Source of the DNA: Siphonodentalium dalli
Taxonomy: Eukaryota > Mollusca > Scaphopoda > Gadilida > Siphonodentaliidae
Length of the DNA stretch: 64,000 nt
Direction of reading: 5' to 3'
NCBI GenBank assembly: GCA_032622095.1
Contig: CP136067.1
Coordinates: 41,893,549-41,957,548 of the forward strand
In this document: in pieces, positions 45,943 to 58,959 of the stretch
How positions within the stretch are numbered: the first letter of the stretch is position 1
Layout of the letters: every line of letters begins with the position of its first letter
Notes under the pieces: model-generated
What the model was told of the DNA's origin: nothing
Databases searched by the model: none
The model's input: the letters and a program-made list of their open reading frames with translations, nothing else
Translations under genes and position numbers: made by a program

Positions 45943-46949
45943 CTAAAAGATTTTTTCATTTAACATTAACCTTTCTACATCGTTGAAATTCAATGAATTA
46001 TAACTTTATAGTTAATTATAATGTGTGTACTAATTCACTTAATACAATGTTCAATACAGCAATGTCTTCGTGTTTACCGTATTGACCTTCGATGGTTTGT
46101 TGAAGTTTAATATCATTTGAACCACAATGTGATATTATGATTTTATTGCCGTATTGTCGCCTTGTAGCCAAAAGGGCTTAAGCCGATTTTGATCGTTGTT
46201 CCGGATAGACAACAATTATTTAGTTTAACTTTGTGCTGTGTTTTGAGTGTAACTAATGCATGAAGAGATGTAAAACGTGACCAAAATCTTACCTACGCCC
46301 TCATGACTGTGTGACAACGATATGTTGAGGAATCAGAGGATCCCACGAAGAGACACCAGATTCAGAGCAATTTGTCATTCGGATTTGCTTTGATATTGGT
46401 GTGATTGTGAGTGAAAGAGGTAATGTTATCAGTTTGCAAGTAAAAATCATCGAAATTCGTTACGATTTAACTACAACTCGAGATACGATAATGATCTATC
46501 TCATCCGGTCCACAATTAAAACAACATAATGTTTATAAATCCCTATTTCAAGACTACACATAGCTATTTTGTTACAAAAATACAAATACAATTTAAAATG
46601 TATTATATTATTTGTCTAGGCATACTAAAGAGGGTTATTTCGATGTTTGTGATATATCGCTATATAGCTAACATGCCAATGGCCTTAATTGATGGTTTTA
46701 ACATGATAGAGGTTGTCGCTTTGAAGGTGTTGATATAGCAGTTCTCGACCGAAAAGAATGCTCGTTTAGATATGAATATACAAGTTTACAATACGCAATA
46801 TATATATATGTGTGTGCATATGCGTGTATAACAACTAATGATAGCAATTGATGGTCGATCAAAACGTTCTTATAAGCACAGAAATAAGTTTGTAATACGT
46901 AGTAAGTGTATGTATGTATATATAGTAGTGGAATTAATTATTTACTCAC

Positions 46950-46997
46950 TTGTTCTGTTCGGTTGCATCGTTGTCGTCGTTGATGCCCAGGTCCAAG
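46950..46997 (-). CDS. 48-bp Thr-rich cassette exon, copy 2
   Basis: 48 bp between TTTATCTTTTAG and AACAA/GTGAGT. Phase 1-1, reading WTWASTTTTMQPNRT. In this phase it can join itself, its sister copies, or the VWDE-like exon at 41978 (whose missing first base would be A, giving Asn). Use in mRNA is inferred from splice signals only. Confidence 0.6.
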
Positions 46998-48397
46998 CTA
47001 AAAGATAAACAGATGTAATTTTTTCATTTAACGTTAACCTTTCTACATAGTTTAAATTCAATGAATTATAACATTCTACTTAATTATAATGTGTGTACTA
47101 ATTCACTTAATACAATGTTCCTTGCAGCAAGGTCTTCGTGTTTTACCTATTGACTTTCGATGGTTTGTTGAAGTTTAACGTGATGTGAAACACTCCAGTA
47201 GGGTGATCAAATATATATGGTGAATAATCTTGCTCAAAGTAGATATATATTTTACAAAATATTATTTCCAAATAGACAACACACAGCGTCATTCTTATGT
47301 ATTAATGAAATGCAGTGACTTTCGATGGCGAAATCATTTTCGTAAATTTATCGCGGATAGTTACGTCCCGAACTTTGAAGTAAATATTTACATTTGAGAG
47401 TAGTTCGGACGATGTTTTCTCTGAAGTGGTGCGGTCGATTTACTTCAGATTTTCGGTTACTATAGTAGAATGCTACATTCCCCCAGTCAGTTGGCATGGT
47501 GCCTGAATACTAACTTACCAGTTTCACGTTACCGAACAGGTCCATAATATGTCTTTAATATCATTTGAACCACAAAGTGATATTATGATATCATTGTCGT
47601 ACTGTCGCCTTGCAGCCAAAAGGATGTAAGTCGATTTTGATCATTGTTCCGGATAGAAAACAATTATTTAGTTTAACTTGGTGTTGTGTATTGAGTGTAA
47701 ATGATGCATGAAGAGATGTAAAACGTGACAAAAAACTGACCTACGCCCGCATGACTGTATGACACGATATGTTGGGGAATCAGAGGATCCCATGAAAAGA
47801 CACCAGATTCAGAGAAATTTTTCATTCGGATTTCCTTTGATATTGGTGTGCTGGTGAGTAAACGAGGTAATTTTATCAGTTTTCAAGTAAAAATCATCGA
47901 AATTCGTTATGATTTAACTACAACTCAAGATACGATAATTATGATCTATCTCATCCGGGCCACAATTAAAACAACATAATGTTTATAAATCCCGATTTCA
48001 AGACTACACATAGCTATTTTGTTACAAAAATACAAATAAAATTGAAAATGTATTATATTATTTCTCTAGGCATAATAAAGTGGTTTATTTCGATATTTGC
48101 GATATATCTCTATTTTGTTAACATGGTAATTGCCTTAATTGAGGGTTTTAGCATAACGTTTCTCGCTTTGATGATGTTGATATAGCAGTTCCCGACCGAA
48201 AAGAATGCTCGTTTAGATATGAATATACAAGTTTACAATACGCAATATATATATATGTGTGTGCAGATGCGTGTATAACAACTATTTGATAGCAATTGAT
48301 GGTCGATCAAAACGTTCTTATAAGCACAGAAATAAGTTTGTAATACGTAGTAAGTGTATGTATGTATATATAGTAGTGGAATTAATTATTTACTCAC

Positions 48398-48445
48398 TTG
48401 TTCTGTTCGGTTGCATCGTTGTCGTCGTTGATGCCCAGGTCCAAG
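48398..48445 (-). CDS. 48-bp Thr-rich cassette exon, copy 3
   Basis: Identical in sequence to copy 2 (WTWASTTTTMQPNRT) with the same acceptor and GTGAGT donor. It lies in the duplicated 1.45-kb unit. Confidence 0.6.
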
Positions 48446-49838
48446 CTAAAAGATAAACAGATGTAATTTTTTCATTTAACGTTAACCTTTCTACATAGTT
48501 TAAATTCAATGAATTATAACATTCTACTTAATTATAATGTGTGTACTAATTCACTTAATACAATGTTCCTTGCAGCAAGGTCTTCGTGTTTTACCTATTG
48601 ACTTTCGATGGTTTGTTGAAGTTTAACGTGATGTGAAACACTCCAGTAGGGTGATCAAATATAAATGGTGAATAATCTTGCTCAAAGTAGATATATATTT
48701 TACAAAATATTATTTCCAAATAGACAACACACAGCGTCATTCTTATGTATTAATGAAATGCAGTGACTTTCGATGGCGAAATCATTTTCGTAAATTTATC
48801 GCGGATAGTTACGTCCCGAACTTTGAAGTAAATATTTACATTTGAGAGTAGTTCGGACGATGTTTTCTCTGAAGTGGTGCGGTCGATTTACTTCAGATTT
48901 TCGGCTACTATAGTAGAATGCTACATTCCCCCAGTCAGTTGGCATGGTGCCTGAATACTAACTTACCAGTTTCACGTTACCGAACAGGTCCATAATATGT
49001 CTTTAATATCATTTGAACCACAAAGTGATATTATTATATCATTGTCGTACTGTCGCCTTGCAGCCAAAAGGATGTAAGTCGATTTTGATCATTGTTCCGG
49101 ATAGAAAACAATTATTTAGTTTAACTTGGTGTTGTGTATTGAGTGTAAATGATGCATGAAGAGATGAAAAACGTGACCAAAAACTGACCTACGCCCGCAT
49201 GACTGTATGACACGATATGTTGGGGAATCAGAGGATCCCATGAAAAGACACCAGATTCAGAGCAATTTGTCATTCGGATTTCCTTTGATATTGGTGTGCT
49301 GGTGAGTAAACGAGATAATGTTATCAGTTTTCAAGTAAAAATCATCGAAATTCGTTATGATTTAACTACAACTCAAGATACGATAATTATGATCTATCTC
49401 ATCCGGTCCACAATTAAAACAACATAATGTTTATAAATCCCGATTTCAAGACTACACATAGCTATTTTGTTACAAAAATACAAATAAAATTGAAAATGTA
49501 TTATATTATTTATCTAGGCACAATAAAGTGGTTTATTTCGATATTTGCGATATATCTCTATTTTGTTAACATGCTAATTGCCTTAATTGAGGGTTTTAGC
49601 ATAACGTTTCTTGCTTTGATGATGTTCATATAGCAGTTCCCGACCGATAAGAATGCTCGTTTAGATACGAAAACATACGTTTACAATACGAAGTATATAT
49701 ATATGTGTGCACATACGTGTATAATAAATAATGATAGCAGTTCATGGTCGATCAAAACGCCATTTTAAGCACATATATAAGTTTGTAACAAGTAGTTAGT
49801 GTACGTATGTATATAGGGTAGTAGAATTATTTACTTAC

Positions 49839-49886
49839 TTGTTCTCGTCGGTCGCATCGTTGTTGTCGTTGAACGCCAATTCAAAG
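49839..49886 (-). CDS. 48-bp Thr-rich cassette exon, copy 4
   Basis: Acceptor TTTATTTTTTAG, donor AACAA/GTAAGT (consensus). Phase 1 reads LNWRSTTTTMRPTRT. Phase 0 has an immediate TGA, which helps exclude that frame for the family. Confidence 0.6.
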
Positions 49887-50439
49887 CTAAAAAATAAACA
49901 GATGTAAATTTTTTCATTTAACATTAACCTTCCTACATAATTGAAATTCAATGAATTATAACTTCATACTTAATTATAATGTATGTACTAATTCACTTAA
50001 TACAATGTTCGTTACAGCAAGGTCTTCGTGTTTACCATATTGACCTTCGATGATTTGTTGAAGTTTTTGTGACAAAAATACAAATAAAATTGAAAATGTA
50101 TTATACTATTTCTCTAGGCATAATAAAGGGGTTTATTTCGATGTTTGCGATATATCTCTATATAACTAACATGCAAATTGCCTTAATTGAGGGTTTTAAC
50201 ATGATAGAGGTCCTCGCTTTGATGGCGTTGATATAGCAGTTCCCGACCGATAAGAATGCTCGTTTAGATATGAATATACAAGTTTACAATACGCAGTATA
50301 TATATGTGTGCACATACGTGTATAACAACTAATGATAGCAATTCATGGTCGATCAGAACGTTCTTTTAAGCACATACATAAGTTTGTAATAAGTAGTTAG
50401 AGTACGTATGTATATATAGTAGTGGAATTATTTACTCAC

Positions 50440-50487
50440 TTGTTCTGGTCGGTCGCATCGTTGTCGTCGTTGGTGGCCAGGTCCAAG
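50440..50487 (-). CDS. 48-bp Thr-rich cassette exon, copy 5
   Basis: Acceptor TTTATCTTTTAG, donor GTGAGT. Phase 1 reads WTWPPTTTTMRPTRT. Confidence 0.6.
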
Positions 50488-51475
50488 CTAAAAGATAAAC
50501 AGATGTAATTTTTTCATTTAACATTAACCTTTCTACAAAGTTGAAATTTAATGAATTATAACTTTCTACTTAATTATAACGTGTGTATTAATTCACTTAA
50601 TACAGTGTTCCTTACAGCAAGGTCTTCGTGTTTTACCTATTTACCTTCGATGGTTTGTTAAAGTTTAAAGTGATGTGAAACACTCCAGTAGGGTGATCAA
50701 ATATAAATGGTGAATAATCTTCCTCAAAGTAGATATATTTTACAAAATATTATTCCAAATAGACAACACACAGCGTCATTCTTATATATTAATGAAATGC
50801 AGTGACTTTCGAGGGCGAAATCATTTTCGTAAATTTATCGCGGATAGTTGCGTCCCGAACTTTGAAGTAAATATTTACATTTGAGAGTAGTTCGGACGAT
50901 GTTTTCTCTGAAGTGGTACGGTCGATTTACTTCAGATTGATCGGCTACTATAGTAGAATGCTACATTCCCCCAGTTGGCATGGTGCCTTAATACTAACTT
51001 ACCAATTTTACCTAACGGAACAAGTCCATAATATGTCTTAAATATCATTTGATTCATAAAGTTATATGATATCATTGTCATACTGTCGCCTTGCAGTAAG
51101 TCGATTTTTATCATTGTTCCGGATAGAAAACAATTATTTACTTTAAGTTGGTGTTGTGTATTGAGTGTAACTAACGCATGAAGAGATGTAAAACGTGACC
51201 AAAATCTGACCTACGCCCGTATGACTGTGAGAACGATATGTTGGGGAATCAGAGGATCCCACGAAGAGACACCAGATTCAGAGCAATTTGTCATTCGGAT
51301 TTGCTTTGATATTGGTGTGTTGCTGAGTGAAAGAGGTAATATTATCAGTTTGCAAGTAAAAACCATTGAAATACGACTTAACTACAACTCGAGATACGTT
51401 AATGATGATCTATCTCATCCGGGCCACAATTAAAACAACATGTTTATAAATCCCGATTTCAAGACTACTATCAGT

Positions 51476-52065
51476 TGCAGTTTGCTGACTATGTTCCATA
51501 CTAAGCGCATGTCACATCACGTTTCGGCTCATTACCTGCTGAAACACAAACGCTCTTTATCGTTGATTATACGACTGGTAACATTTCAAAACCTGCTAAA
51601 AATAATTACTCGATATCTTGTGAAGCTATCATGTCACTGTTCGGTCTCATATGTCACATTCTCAGAAACTTACCATGCACTGGCTCTTGTGAGATCTGTG
51701 CAATTTTATTAGATTATTAGCTAAAAGATAAACATATATATTTACATACTAAGTGTGATTATCACTAAATCCAGCATTCCGATTGGTCGGCGCCCACGTG
51801 ACTTGTTGCAGTTATTTCTCGATGAACCCGCAACAGCTCATAACTGCAACCCCATAATTACATCGATACCGGAAAGAAAACGCGTAATGTTTTGGGCGCA
51901 TTTGGACTCGCGCAGGATTGACTTAAATTAAATCATCATGTTTCAATATAAAGAATTTGTTCCAAGGGTGCTATGGGATATTTTGGGCTGGTTTTGTCAC
52001 GATACACTTTTCGATATAAATACATTTACAAAAGTGGCTTCTTCGCTAAATGTATATAAATATAG
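51476..52065. other. Stretch replacing a cassette
   Basis: Unit sequence stops at about 51475 and resumes at about 51720 with the intron side of the acceptor (CTAAAAGATAAACA), but without a 48-bp cassette. The inserted or substituted sequence has no recognised function. Confidence 0.5.
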
Positions 52066-52218
52066 GGATTAACTGTCATGTGGACTGTTTTTATAGAGAC
52101 GTAACCGTGAGGTAAGTGGTCATAACTTGTATGTAAAACGCTTCGGGTTTTACACAAGTTATGACCACTTACCTCGCGGTTACATCTCCATAAAAACAGT
52201 CCACATGACAGTTAATCC
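52066..52218. repeat. Foldback palindrome
   Basis: Arms of about 70 bp start GGATTAACTGTCATGTGG and end with its complement. They run through GTGGTCATAACTTGT to a short loop (AAACGCTTCGGGTTTT). Only a few mismatches. Inserted among the duplicated units. Confidence 0.9.
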
Positions 52219-53081
52219 TTATGTAATTTTTTAATTTAACATTATTCTCTCTGCGGAGTTGAAACTCAATGAACTATATTTTTCTACTTAATTATAATGT
52301 GTTTATACCAGTTCGCTTAATACAATGGTTGTTAAAGCAACTTCGTTGGTTTGTTGAAGTTTAATACCACTTGAACCACAATGCGATATTATGATGTCAT
52401 TGACATACCATCGCCTTACAGACAACAGGAGGTAAACCGGGGCTACAATTATAACAACAACATAATGTTTATAAATCCCGATTTTCAAGACAACACATAG
52501 CTATTTTGTGACAAAAATACAATAAAATTACAAATGGGGTATAGTATTCATAACAAAGGCATAATAGAGCGCTATATTTCAATAGTAATTTGCAATATGT
52601 CTCTATATAGCTAACATGCAAATTTCCTTGATCGAGGGCGTTAATGAGATAGAGGATCTGGCTTTCGATGTGTGGATATAGCTGTTCTCGATCGATCAGA
52701 ATATACTCGTTGAGATACGACTATACCAGTTTACAATACGTAGTACATATATCTGGGCATATACGTGTATCACACATAACGATAGCAGTTCATAGGCGAT
52801 CAAAACCCCTTTTAAGCACACATAATTTAACATATTCATTTCTAAAGCAACCGACGACAATCACTAATTAAATAATGTTCTGCATGAGCTCTCATAAAGC
52901 TGGGAACATAAATGTAAATTTTATAAAAGCTTGGTTCCATAGTACATATATGTGGGCATATTCCTGTATCACAAATAAAGATGGCAGTTCATAGGCGAAC
53001 AAATCCCCCTTTTATGCACATATATTCCAGTACTTATATAGTGCGTGTACATGCATATATAGTGGTGGAATTATTACTCAC

Positions 53082-53129
53082 TTGATCTGGTGGATCGTAT
53101 CGTTGTCGTCGTTGGTGTCCAATTCAAAG
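53082..53129 (-). CDS. 48-bp Thr-rich cassette exon, copy 6
   Basis: Acceptor TTTATCTTTTAG, donor ATCAA/GTGAGT. Phase 1 reads LNWTPTTTTIRSTRS, the most diverged intact copy. Phase 0 has TGA. Confidence 0.55.
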
Positions 53130-53799
53130 CTAAAAGATAAACAGATTTAGTTGTATCATTCAAATTAACCTTTCTGTAGAGTTGAAATTCAATGAATTAT
53201 AACTTTCTACTTTAATAATAATGTGGACACTAATTCACATAATATAATGTTCTTCACATCAACGTCGTCGTATTTTACTTAGTGGGATTCGTTGGTCTGT
53301 TAAAGTTTAATATCATTTTAACCACAATGCTATACGATATCATTGTCATATTGTCGCCGTATAGCCAAAATGACGTAAGTCGACTTTGATGATTCGTTAA
53401 TGATGGTCTATCTCATCCGGGCTACAATTAAAACAACATGTTTATAAATCCCGATTTCAAGATTACACATTTTGTGACAAATACAATTGAAAATGGATTA
53501 TATTATTTATCTACAAAGTCATAATAAATCGGCATATTTCGATAGTAATTTGCGATATATCTCATTATATAGGGTGTTAACCAGATTGAGGTTCCGGCAT
53601 TCATTGTGTGGATATAGCAGTTCCTCAACGATCAGAATGCTCGTTTAGATACGACTATACGAAATGCGTGCACATGTGTATAACAAATAACGATAGCAGT
53701 TCACGGTCGATCAAAATGTTCTGTTAATCACATATATATGTTTATAGTAATTAGTTAGTGCATGTATGTGTATATATACTAGTAGAATGATTTACTCAC

Positions 53800-53847
53800 T
53801 TGATCTGGTCGGTCGCATCGTTGTGGTCGTTGGTGCCCAGGTCCAAG
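53800..53847 (-). CDS. 48-bp Thr-rich cassette exon, copy 7
   Basis: Acceptor TTTATCTTTTAG, donor GTGAGT. Phase 1 reads WTWAPTTTTMRPTRS. An ACG to ACC change here is silent in phase 1 but would change Asp to His in phase 2. Confidence 0.6.
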
Positions 53848-54357
53848 CTAAAAGATAAACAAATGTAATTTATGTCATTTAACATTAACCTTTCTACATA
53901 GTTGAAATTCAATGAATTATAACTCTATACTTAAGTATAAGGTGTGTACTAATTCACTTAATACAATGCTCGTTGCAGCAAGGTCTTCGTATTTTTCTTA
54001 GTGACCTTCGCTGATTTGTTGAAGTGTAATATCAGATTAACCACAAGTCGATATTATGGTGTCATTGTCCTATCATCGCATTACAGCCAAAATTACGTTA
54101 GTCGATTTTGATCATAATTCGAGAGTAACAAAGGTTTTAGCTATAATTTATGTTGTGTATAAAGTGTAACTAGTACCCGAAGAGATGTCAAAACACGACC
54201 TTTGAAAACGTATAACTTGATCTCTAGATGGCCTATTATGCCACGTGTAATCCAGCACAAATCAGTTGTTGCAACATTTTGTCAGCTATTTAATTGAATC
54301 TGCTGTCCAGATAAGACGATTTAGTATCAACAAGAAATTCACAGCAACATGTCTTAC

Positions 54358-54411
54358 CAGTGGTGAAAACAAGGTAATGATTGAGCTAGCGGTGCGACAG
54401 TTTGATAAAAA
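54358..54411 (-). other. 54-bp cassette with splice signals, copy 1
   Basis: Pyrimidine-rich acceptor CCGCCTCTGTTTCAG and donor CACTG/GTAAGA. It is open in phase 0 (FLSNCRTASSIITLFSPL) and phase 2. Similar cassettes lie at 58906, 60050, 61193 and 62341. In phase 1, which the Thr-rich cassettes use, the other copies contain TAG, so the two cassette types cannot be joined in a single frame-preserving mRNA. Confidence 0.4.
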
Positions 54412-54464
54412 CTGAAACAGAGGCGGAAATTTGTACATTCGGTTTTGTCCCATAACTGACTTAC

Positions 54465-54559
54465 GCCCATTTGACTGTATGTGGACGATATGTGGGCGAT
54501 GTCGGTGGATCCACATGCAGCAATATACCATGTTCAGAGCAATTTGTCATTCGGCATTG
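54465..54559 (-). other. Donor-bearing unit segment (possible exon)
   Basis: The minus strand from CCAAAG/CAATGCC to GGGC/GTAAGT is open, reading NCSEHGILLHVDPPTSP. Sister segments end at strong donors at 61311 and 62457, and at variable ones at 51215 (GTAGGT), 59024 (GTAAAA) and 60166 (GTATGT). Exit phase differs between copies (1 at 59024 and 62457; 2 here, 60166 and 61311), and the 5' end is uncertain. Weakly reminiscent of the I-x-V-x-N-C-G-x-F motif of the D8C-type region that starts VWDE/uromodulin-like proteins; not enough to name it. Confidence 0.3.
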
Positions 54560-55069
54560 CTTTGGTATTGGTGTGTTGTTGAGTGAACAAGATAATGATA
54601 TCAGTTTGCAAGTGAAAACCATCAAATATCGTTATGAATTAAATATAACTCGAGATACGTTAATGATGATCTAACTTATCAGGCCACAAATAAAACAACA
54701 AAATGTTTATAAATCAAGATTACATATAGCTATTTTGTGACAAAATACAATTGAAAATGGATTATATTATTTCTCATCATAATAAGTCATAATAAAGTGG
54801 CATATTTCGAAAGTAATTTGCGATATATCTCTCTATATAGCTAAGATACAAATTGCCTTGATTGAGGGTGTTAAGAAGATTGAGTTTCCGGCTTTCATTG
54901 TGTGGATATAGAAGTTCCTCATCAATAAGAATGCTCGTTAAGATACGACTATACCAAATGCGTGCACATACGTGTACAAGAAAACTAAGATGCATGCATC
55001 AGGTCGGCCGTGAACTATCTACCATAGAATTGTTGTAGCTATCGATTATACATTTTGAAACACCTGTCT

Positions 55070-55925
55070 GTATGTATGTATGTATGTGTGTATGCGTGAA
55101 TGCATGTGTGTATGTGTTATAGACTCTAACACTGCTCGAATTTGGTATTTAACGTGTCAACTTGACCTCGCTCATAGGCATGTTTCTGGACCTTGACCGA
55201 TCCGACTAAAAATTTGTGTGTAGGACTACTTCGATCCCGGGAGCAATATGGACGGGTCCAATTTCACGTGGGACCATGTTCTCGAACGTGCTGATATAGG
55301 CATGTTTCTGGACCAATTGAACAATAGTTTGGCCAGACGCTGTATATACTGGGTACTGTCCAGATGGAGGCGTTCACAAAAAAAATCCCTAACTAGCCCG
55401 AACGAAGTCGAGTACATCAGCTAGTTTAATATATATTTTGGACATTTGTCTGTCTGTTTGTCTGTTAGCTATGGCCGGGAAAACTGCCGGACAGATTTGA
55501 CGAAATTTGATACCTAGGGGAAATTATTTCCAGGGAGTATTTTGGACGGGTCAAATCTTGATCCCGACCTGACTTTGACATTCAAAAAGATCAATTCAAG
55601 TTCAAATCTGGTAAAACGGAAGTATTTCAACGAAATTTGATACCTACTGTTACTTTTGTCCCGGGAGTGTTTCGGGTGGGTCAAATCATGACCCTGACCT
55701 GATCTTGACATTCAAAATTGTCAATTCAAGGTCAAATCGGGTATAATGCCGGGCGGATTTCGACGGGTACTTTTGTCGTGACTTTTGTCCGGGGAGTGTT
55801 TTGGACGGGTCAAATCGTGACCCCGACATGACCTTCACCTTTAAAATAGTCAATTCAAGGTTAAATCGCGCATTTCTCCGAAAATCAGAGGGAAACATCC
55901 CGGACGAAGTGGGGTCCACGAGCTA
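55070..55925. repeat. Interspersed repeat with (GTAT)n and three ~128-bp subunits
   Basis: A GTAT microsatellite lies at 55070-55115. At about 55490-55890 three subunits of roughly 128 bp repeat 'GGACGGGTCAAATC', 'GACCTTGACATTCAA' and 'TCAATTCAAGGTCAAATC'. A related single segment starts near 55230. Minus-strand ORFs across it only reflect the subunit period. Class not identified. Confidence 0.7.
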
Positions 55926-57371
55926 CTATTATATATTTCTAGATTTAGTTACAAACTAAATACCTGTATATTGTACAAAGAAATGTTTGACAAATATATC
56001 TGTATCAATATTACCATACGGGTCATTAAAATAGATACGACGAAACAAATTTTGAAGGGTGCATGTATCAGGTAAATTTTTATATTTCAAATGATGACAG
56101 GAATGCAGAAAGTTGAAGTACCTACGTAATACTGGCTATCCGCATGAAGAGATATACATGTATATAAAAACCAGATGAGGGATATGTCTGTACAGTTGCT
56201 AAACAATTCAGTCATGCAAAAGAGGATCAAAGAGTAAGATACCAAATTGCTGCCTGTGGTAATGTTTTTTAACGAAATTCGGGGAAATTAGATTACTCTC
56301 ACCCTGGTTATCCAGAAGATAATTGTGGAATCTGATGACGATCGGACAAGGGTGTCGTCTGTAGGATCACCAAATTATTTAGCCATAAAAATAGTAAAAT
56401 TGAAGATCACCGCTGGCAGTGATGTCTTCACAAGGACAGTTTGAGAACAAAATATGGCTCACATCTAGCGGTGACCCAAAATATCCACATAAGAAAAAGT
56501 TCTCCAATAAAAGCTGGCTGCAGGGTGCGCCAATTGATTCAAATTCGAAATTTAGCAGGGTGTACTGCTTGTGGCCATGTTTTCCCCGCAAATTTGATAG
56601 ACTGATGGACAAAACCACTGAATCCGTTGAATCAATATACATGTATACATGGATTAATTTATATGCATTGTTATACACAGTACTGGTATATAAAGGTACT
56701 GAAAATAACTATATTACTAGTATACACAAAATAAACCATATATCATGGCTATGGGTTCTAATATCCGAACATGACAGCTGAGAACTTGGTGTGAATTAAA
56801 GAGTGGTGGTTTCTCAAGCATATCTAACCCTCCACGTTAGGAACATGCCATTAAATGTCATAAGTATAATCTAGCTTGAGGACAGAAGTGATCCATAAAA
56901 CCCCCCTTAATTCAACCAGGTCCTCGCGCGATGTATGATCGATCACATGATGATCTAGGGGGGTTAGAATTGATGTATAAAAACAGCACTGCATGTAAAT
57001 ATAAAATAAAATAGTGCTACATCTTATTACAGATTATTGCCATATATAATCAGTGATTATACAGACAGTCTGACAAAATAAAGTTTCAGTGACACTCTAT
57101 CCGAAGAGGGGAATAATTTCATCTGTTACAGTCAATGGAGCAATTATGAATCTGGAAAGGTGAAATTTCTAAGTAATACTAGATATCGACATGACGCGAT
57201 AAAATATAACGTAAATGCAATATGGCCGCTGGCGACCATTTTTTCCTATGAAATTAAAAAAATATTTGATAGCTCTCATCTGATAGATCAATATCAAGAT
57301 AAATATGAAGTTTGGTGATGATCGGATGAGTGAAGTGGACTGTGGTCTTTGCTAAACGGTTTAGTAATGCT
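55926..57371. other. Stretch without an assignable gene
   Basis: Contains two segments with 'GATGACGATCGGA' / 'GATGATCGGATGAGTG' contexts (about 56335 and 57310), probably pieces of another dispersed repeat. The ORFs at 56379-56781 on both strands have no recognised features. Confidence 0.4.
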
Positions 57372-57665
57372 TAAAAAGATTCTTACCTTAATATTTTTAT
57401 GTTCACTTTATAAACTTCACTGAGTCATCTTTGTCATGTATTGAGTTTGATATCTTTTGTTAACAGTTTATAAATCATGTATGTCTCATGTTTGTTATTT
57501 TAATTTATGTGTTTATTATCATTAAATAAAGTTGCATTCCTTAAAAAGATTCTTACCTCAATGTTTTTATGTTCACTTTATAAACTCCACTGAGTCATCT
57601 TTGTCATGTATTGAATTTGATATCTTTTGTTAACAGTTTATAAATTATGTATGTCTCGTGTTCTT
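57372..57665. repeat. Direct duplication of ~120 bp, period 170
   Basis: AAAAAGATTCTTACCT...TATAAATCATGTATGTCTC at 57373 recurs at 57543 with few changes. Between them lies an AATAAAGTTGCATTCC segment. Confidence 0.9.
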
Positions 57666-58384
57666 TATTATATTATATACACTTTATAGTGTGTTTTCAG
57701 AACGAAAAAAATTTGAATAAAATCAACAAATTTGTAAATTTAAAAACAATTCAAACGTTGTTGTATTCCATGTCCCAGCCCGGACATATACACCAAATTT
57801 CAATAAGATTCATTGAGAAACAACTGACCAAACGCTATATAACACCCGTATACATCTTTTATTCCGAATCGGACTCGGGTACATGTTATAGTAGGTACCG
57901 AATTGACACACGTCGACTGGGCGAGTTGGCCATGGGGCGATTAGGCCGATTCCGGCACATTCTATAATTTACCGTATGTATCCGTTTACGCGTAGTTTAC
58001 TTTAGAAAGTTCCGCAATTAATACCGTAAATAGAGCGACCTTATTTGACAGAGAATGCCTCTGTTATTGATTATCAAGTTGCTGTACATTAAAAACGACA
58101 AATTCACATGCTCGTTCAAGCGCAGTAGTCTATTTTTCCCATGTTAAAGGACATCCACAAATACTAAATAACGCTAACCTACTGCCGAATGTTTGACACG
58201 ACAACTGTTAACATATTTGGGCTGAATTCATCTGACGCGGTATTATTCCTCAAAATAAACAACAAAACCATCGTTACTTGGAAATGTAGTTTGGGCTAAC
58301 ATTTACATAAATCCTCCAGATCAATTATCCGACACACACGTCAGATGAAAAAGTCACATGAAGTAACCGGCCAAATTGTCCGAA
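57666..58384. other. Stretch without visible features
   Basis: A plus-strand ORF (57647-57967) has no recognised domain. No repeat noted. Confidence 0.45.
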
Positions 58385-58504
58385 ATAACAAATAACGATA
58401 GCAGTTCATGGTCGATCAAAATGTTCTGTTAATCACATATATATGTTTATAGTAATTAGCTAGTGCATGTATGTGTATATATAGTAGTAGAATTATTTAC
58501 TCAC

Positions 58505-58552
58505 TTGATCCAGTCGGTCGCATCGTTGTCGTCGTTGGTGCCCAGGTCCAAG
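58505..58552 (-). CDS. 48-bp Thr-rich cassette exon, copy 8
   Basis: Acceptor TTATCGTTTAG (one change from the family), donor GTGAGT. Phase 1 reads WTWAPTTTTMRPTGS. Confidence 0.6.
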
Positions 58553-58905
58553 CTAAACGATAAACAGATGTAATTTTTTTCATTTAACATCAATCTTTCC
58601 ACATAGTTGAAATTCAATGAATTATAACTTTGTACTTAATTATAATGTGTGTACAAGTCGATATTATGGTGTCATTGTCCTATCGTCGCATTACATTGTG
58701 TTGTGTATAAAGTGTAACTAGTACTCGAAGAGATGTCAAAACACGACCTTTGAAAAAGTATAACTTGATCTCTAGATGACCTAATATGCCACGAGTAATC
58801 CAGCACAAATATGTTGTTGCAACACTTTGTCAGCTATTTAATTTAATCTGCTGTCAAGATAAGACGATTTAGTATCAACAAGAAATTCAAAGCAATATGT
58901 CTTAC

Positions 58906-58959
58906 CAGTGGTAAAAACAAGGTAATGATTGAGCTAGTGGTGTGACAATTTGATGCCAA
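58906..58959 (-). other. 54-bp cassette, copy 2
   Basis: Acceptor CCACCTATGTTTCAG, donor CACTG/GTAAGA. Open in phase 0 (LASNCHTTSSIITLFLPL) and in phase 2, stopped by TAG in phase 1. Confidence 0.4.

Larger units (their letters stand above)
46240..51475 (-). repeat. Tandem duplication block 1 (about 1.45-kb units)
   Basis: Two units are nearly identical at a period of 1448 and 1441 bp (cassettes at 46950, 48398, 49839), followed by a shorter unit (cassette at 50440) and a partial unit to 51475. Each unit contains the cassette, a segment bearing a GTAGGT donor on the minus strand (for example at 51214), an internal hairpin-poor spacer and a 'CTCCAGTAGGGTGATCAAAT' segment. Plus-strand ORFs starting MFINP recur because the unit recurs, not because they are genes. 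Confidence 0.9.
52440..54990 (-). repeat. Tandem duplication block 2 (diverged units)
   Basis: Diverged copies of the unit with cassettes at 53082 and 53800, a 54-bp cassette at 54358 and a donor-bearing segment ending at 54465. Recurrent words include 'AAATCCCGATTTCAAGA', 'GATAGCAGTTCATGGTCGAT' and 'TTCCTCATCGATCAGAATGC'. Confidence 0.8.

Noticed and set aside
46529-49633. Repeated plus-strand ORFs starting MFINP
   Set aside because: Recurrence is explained by the 1.45-kb unit duplication; there is no domain, they are rich in Ile/Phe/Tyr from AT-rich DNA, and the frame is not kept in other units.
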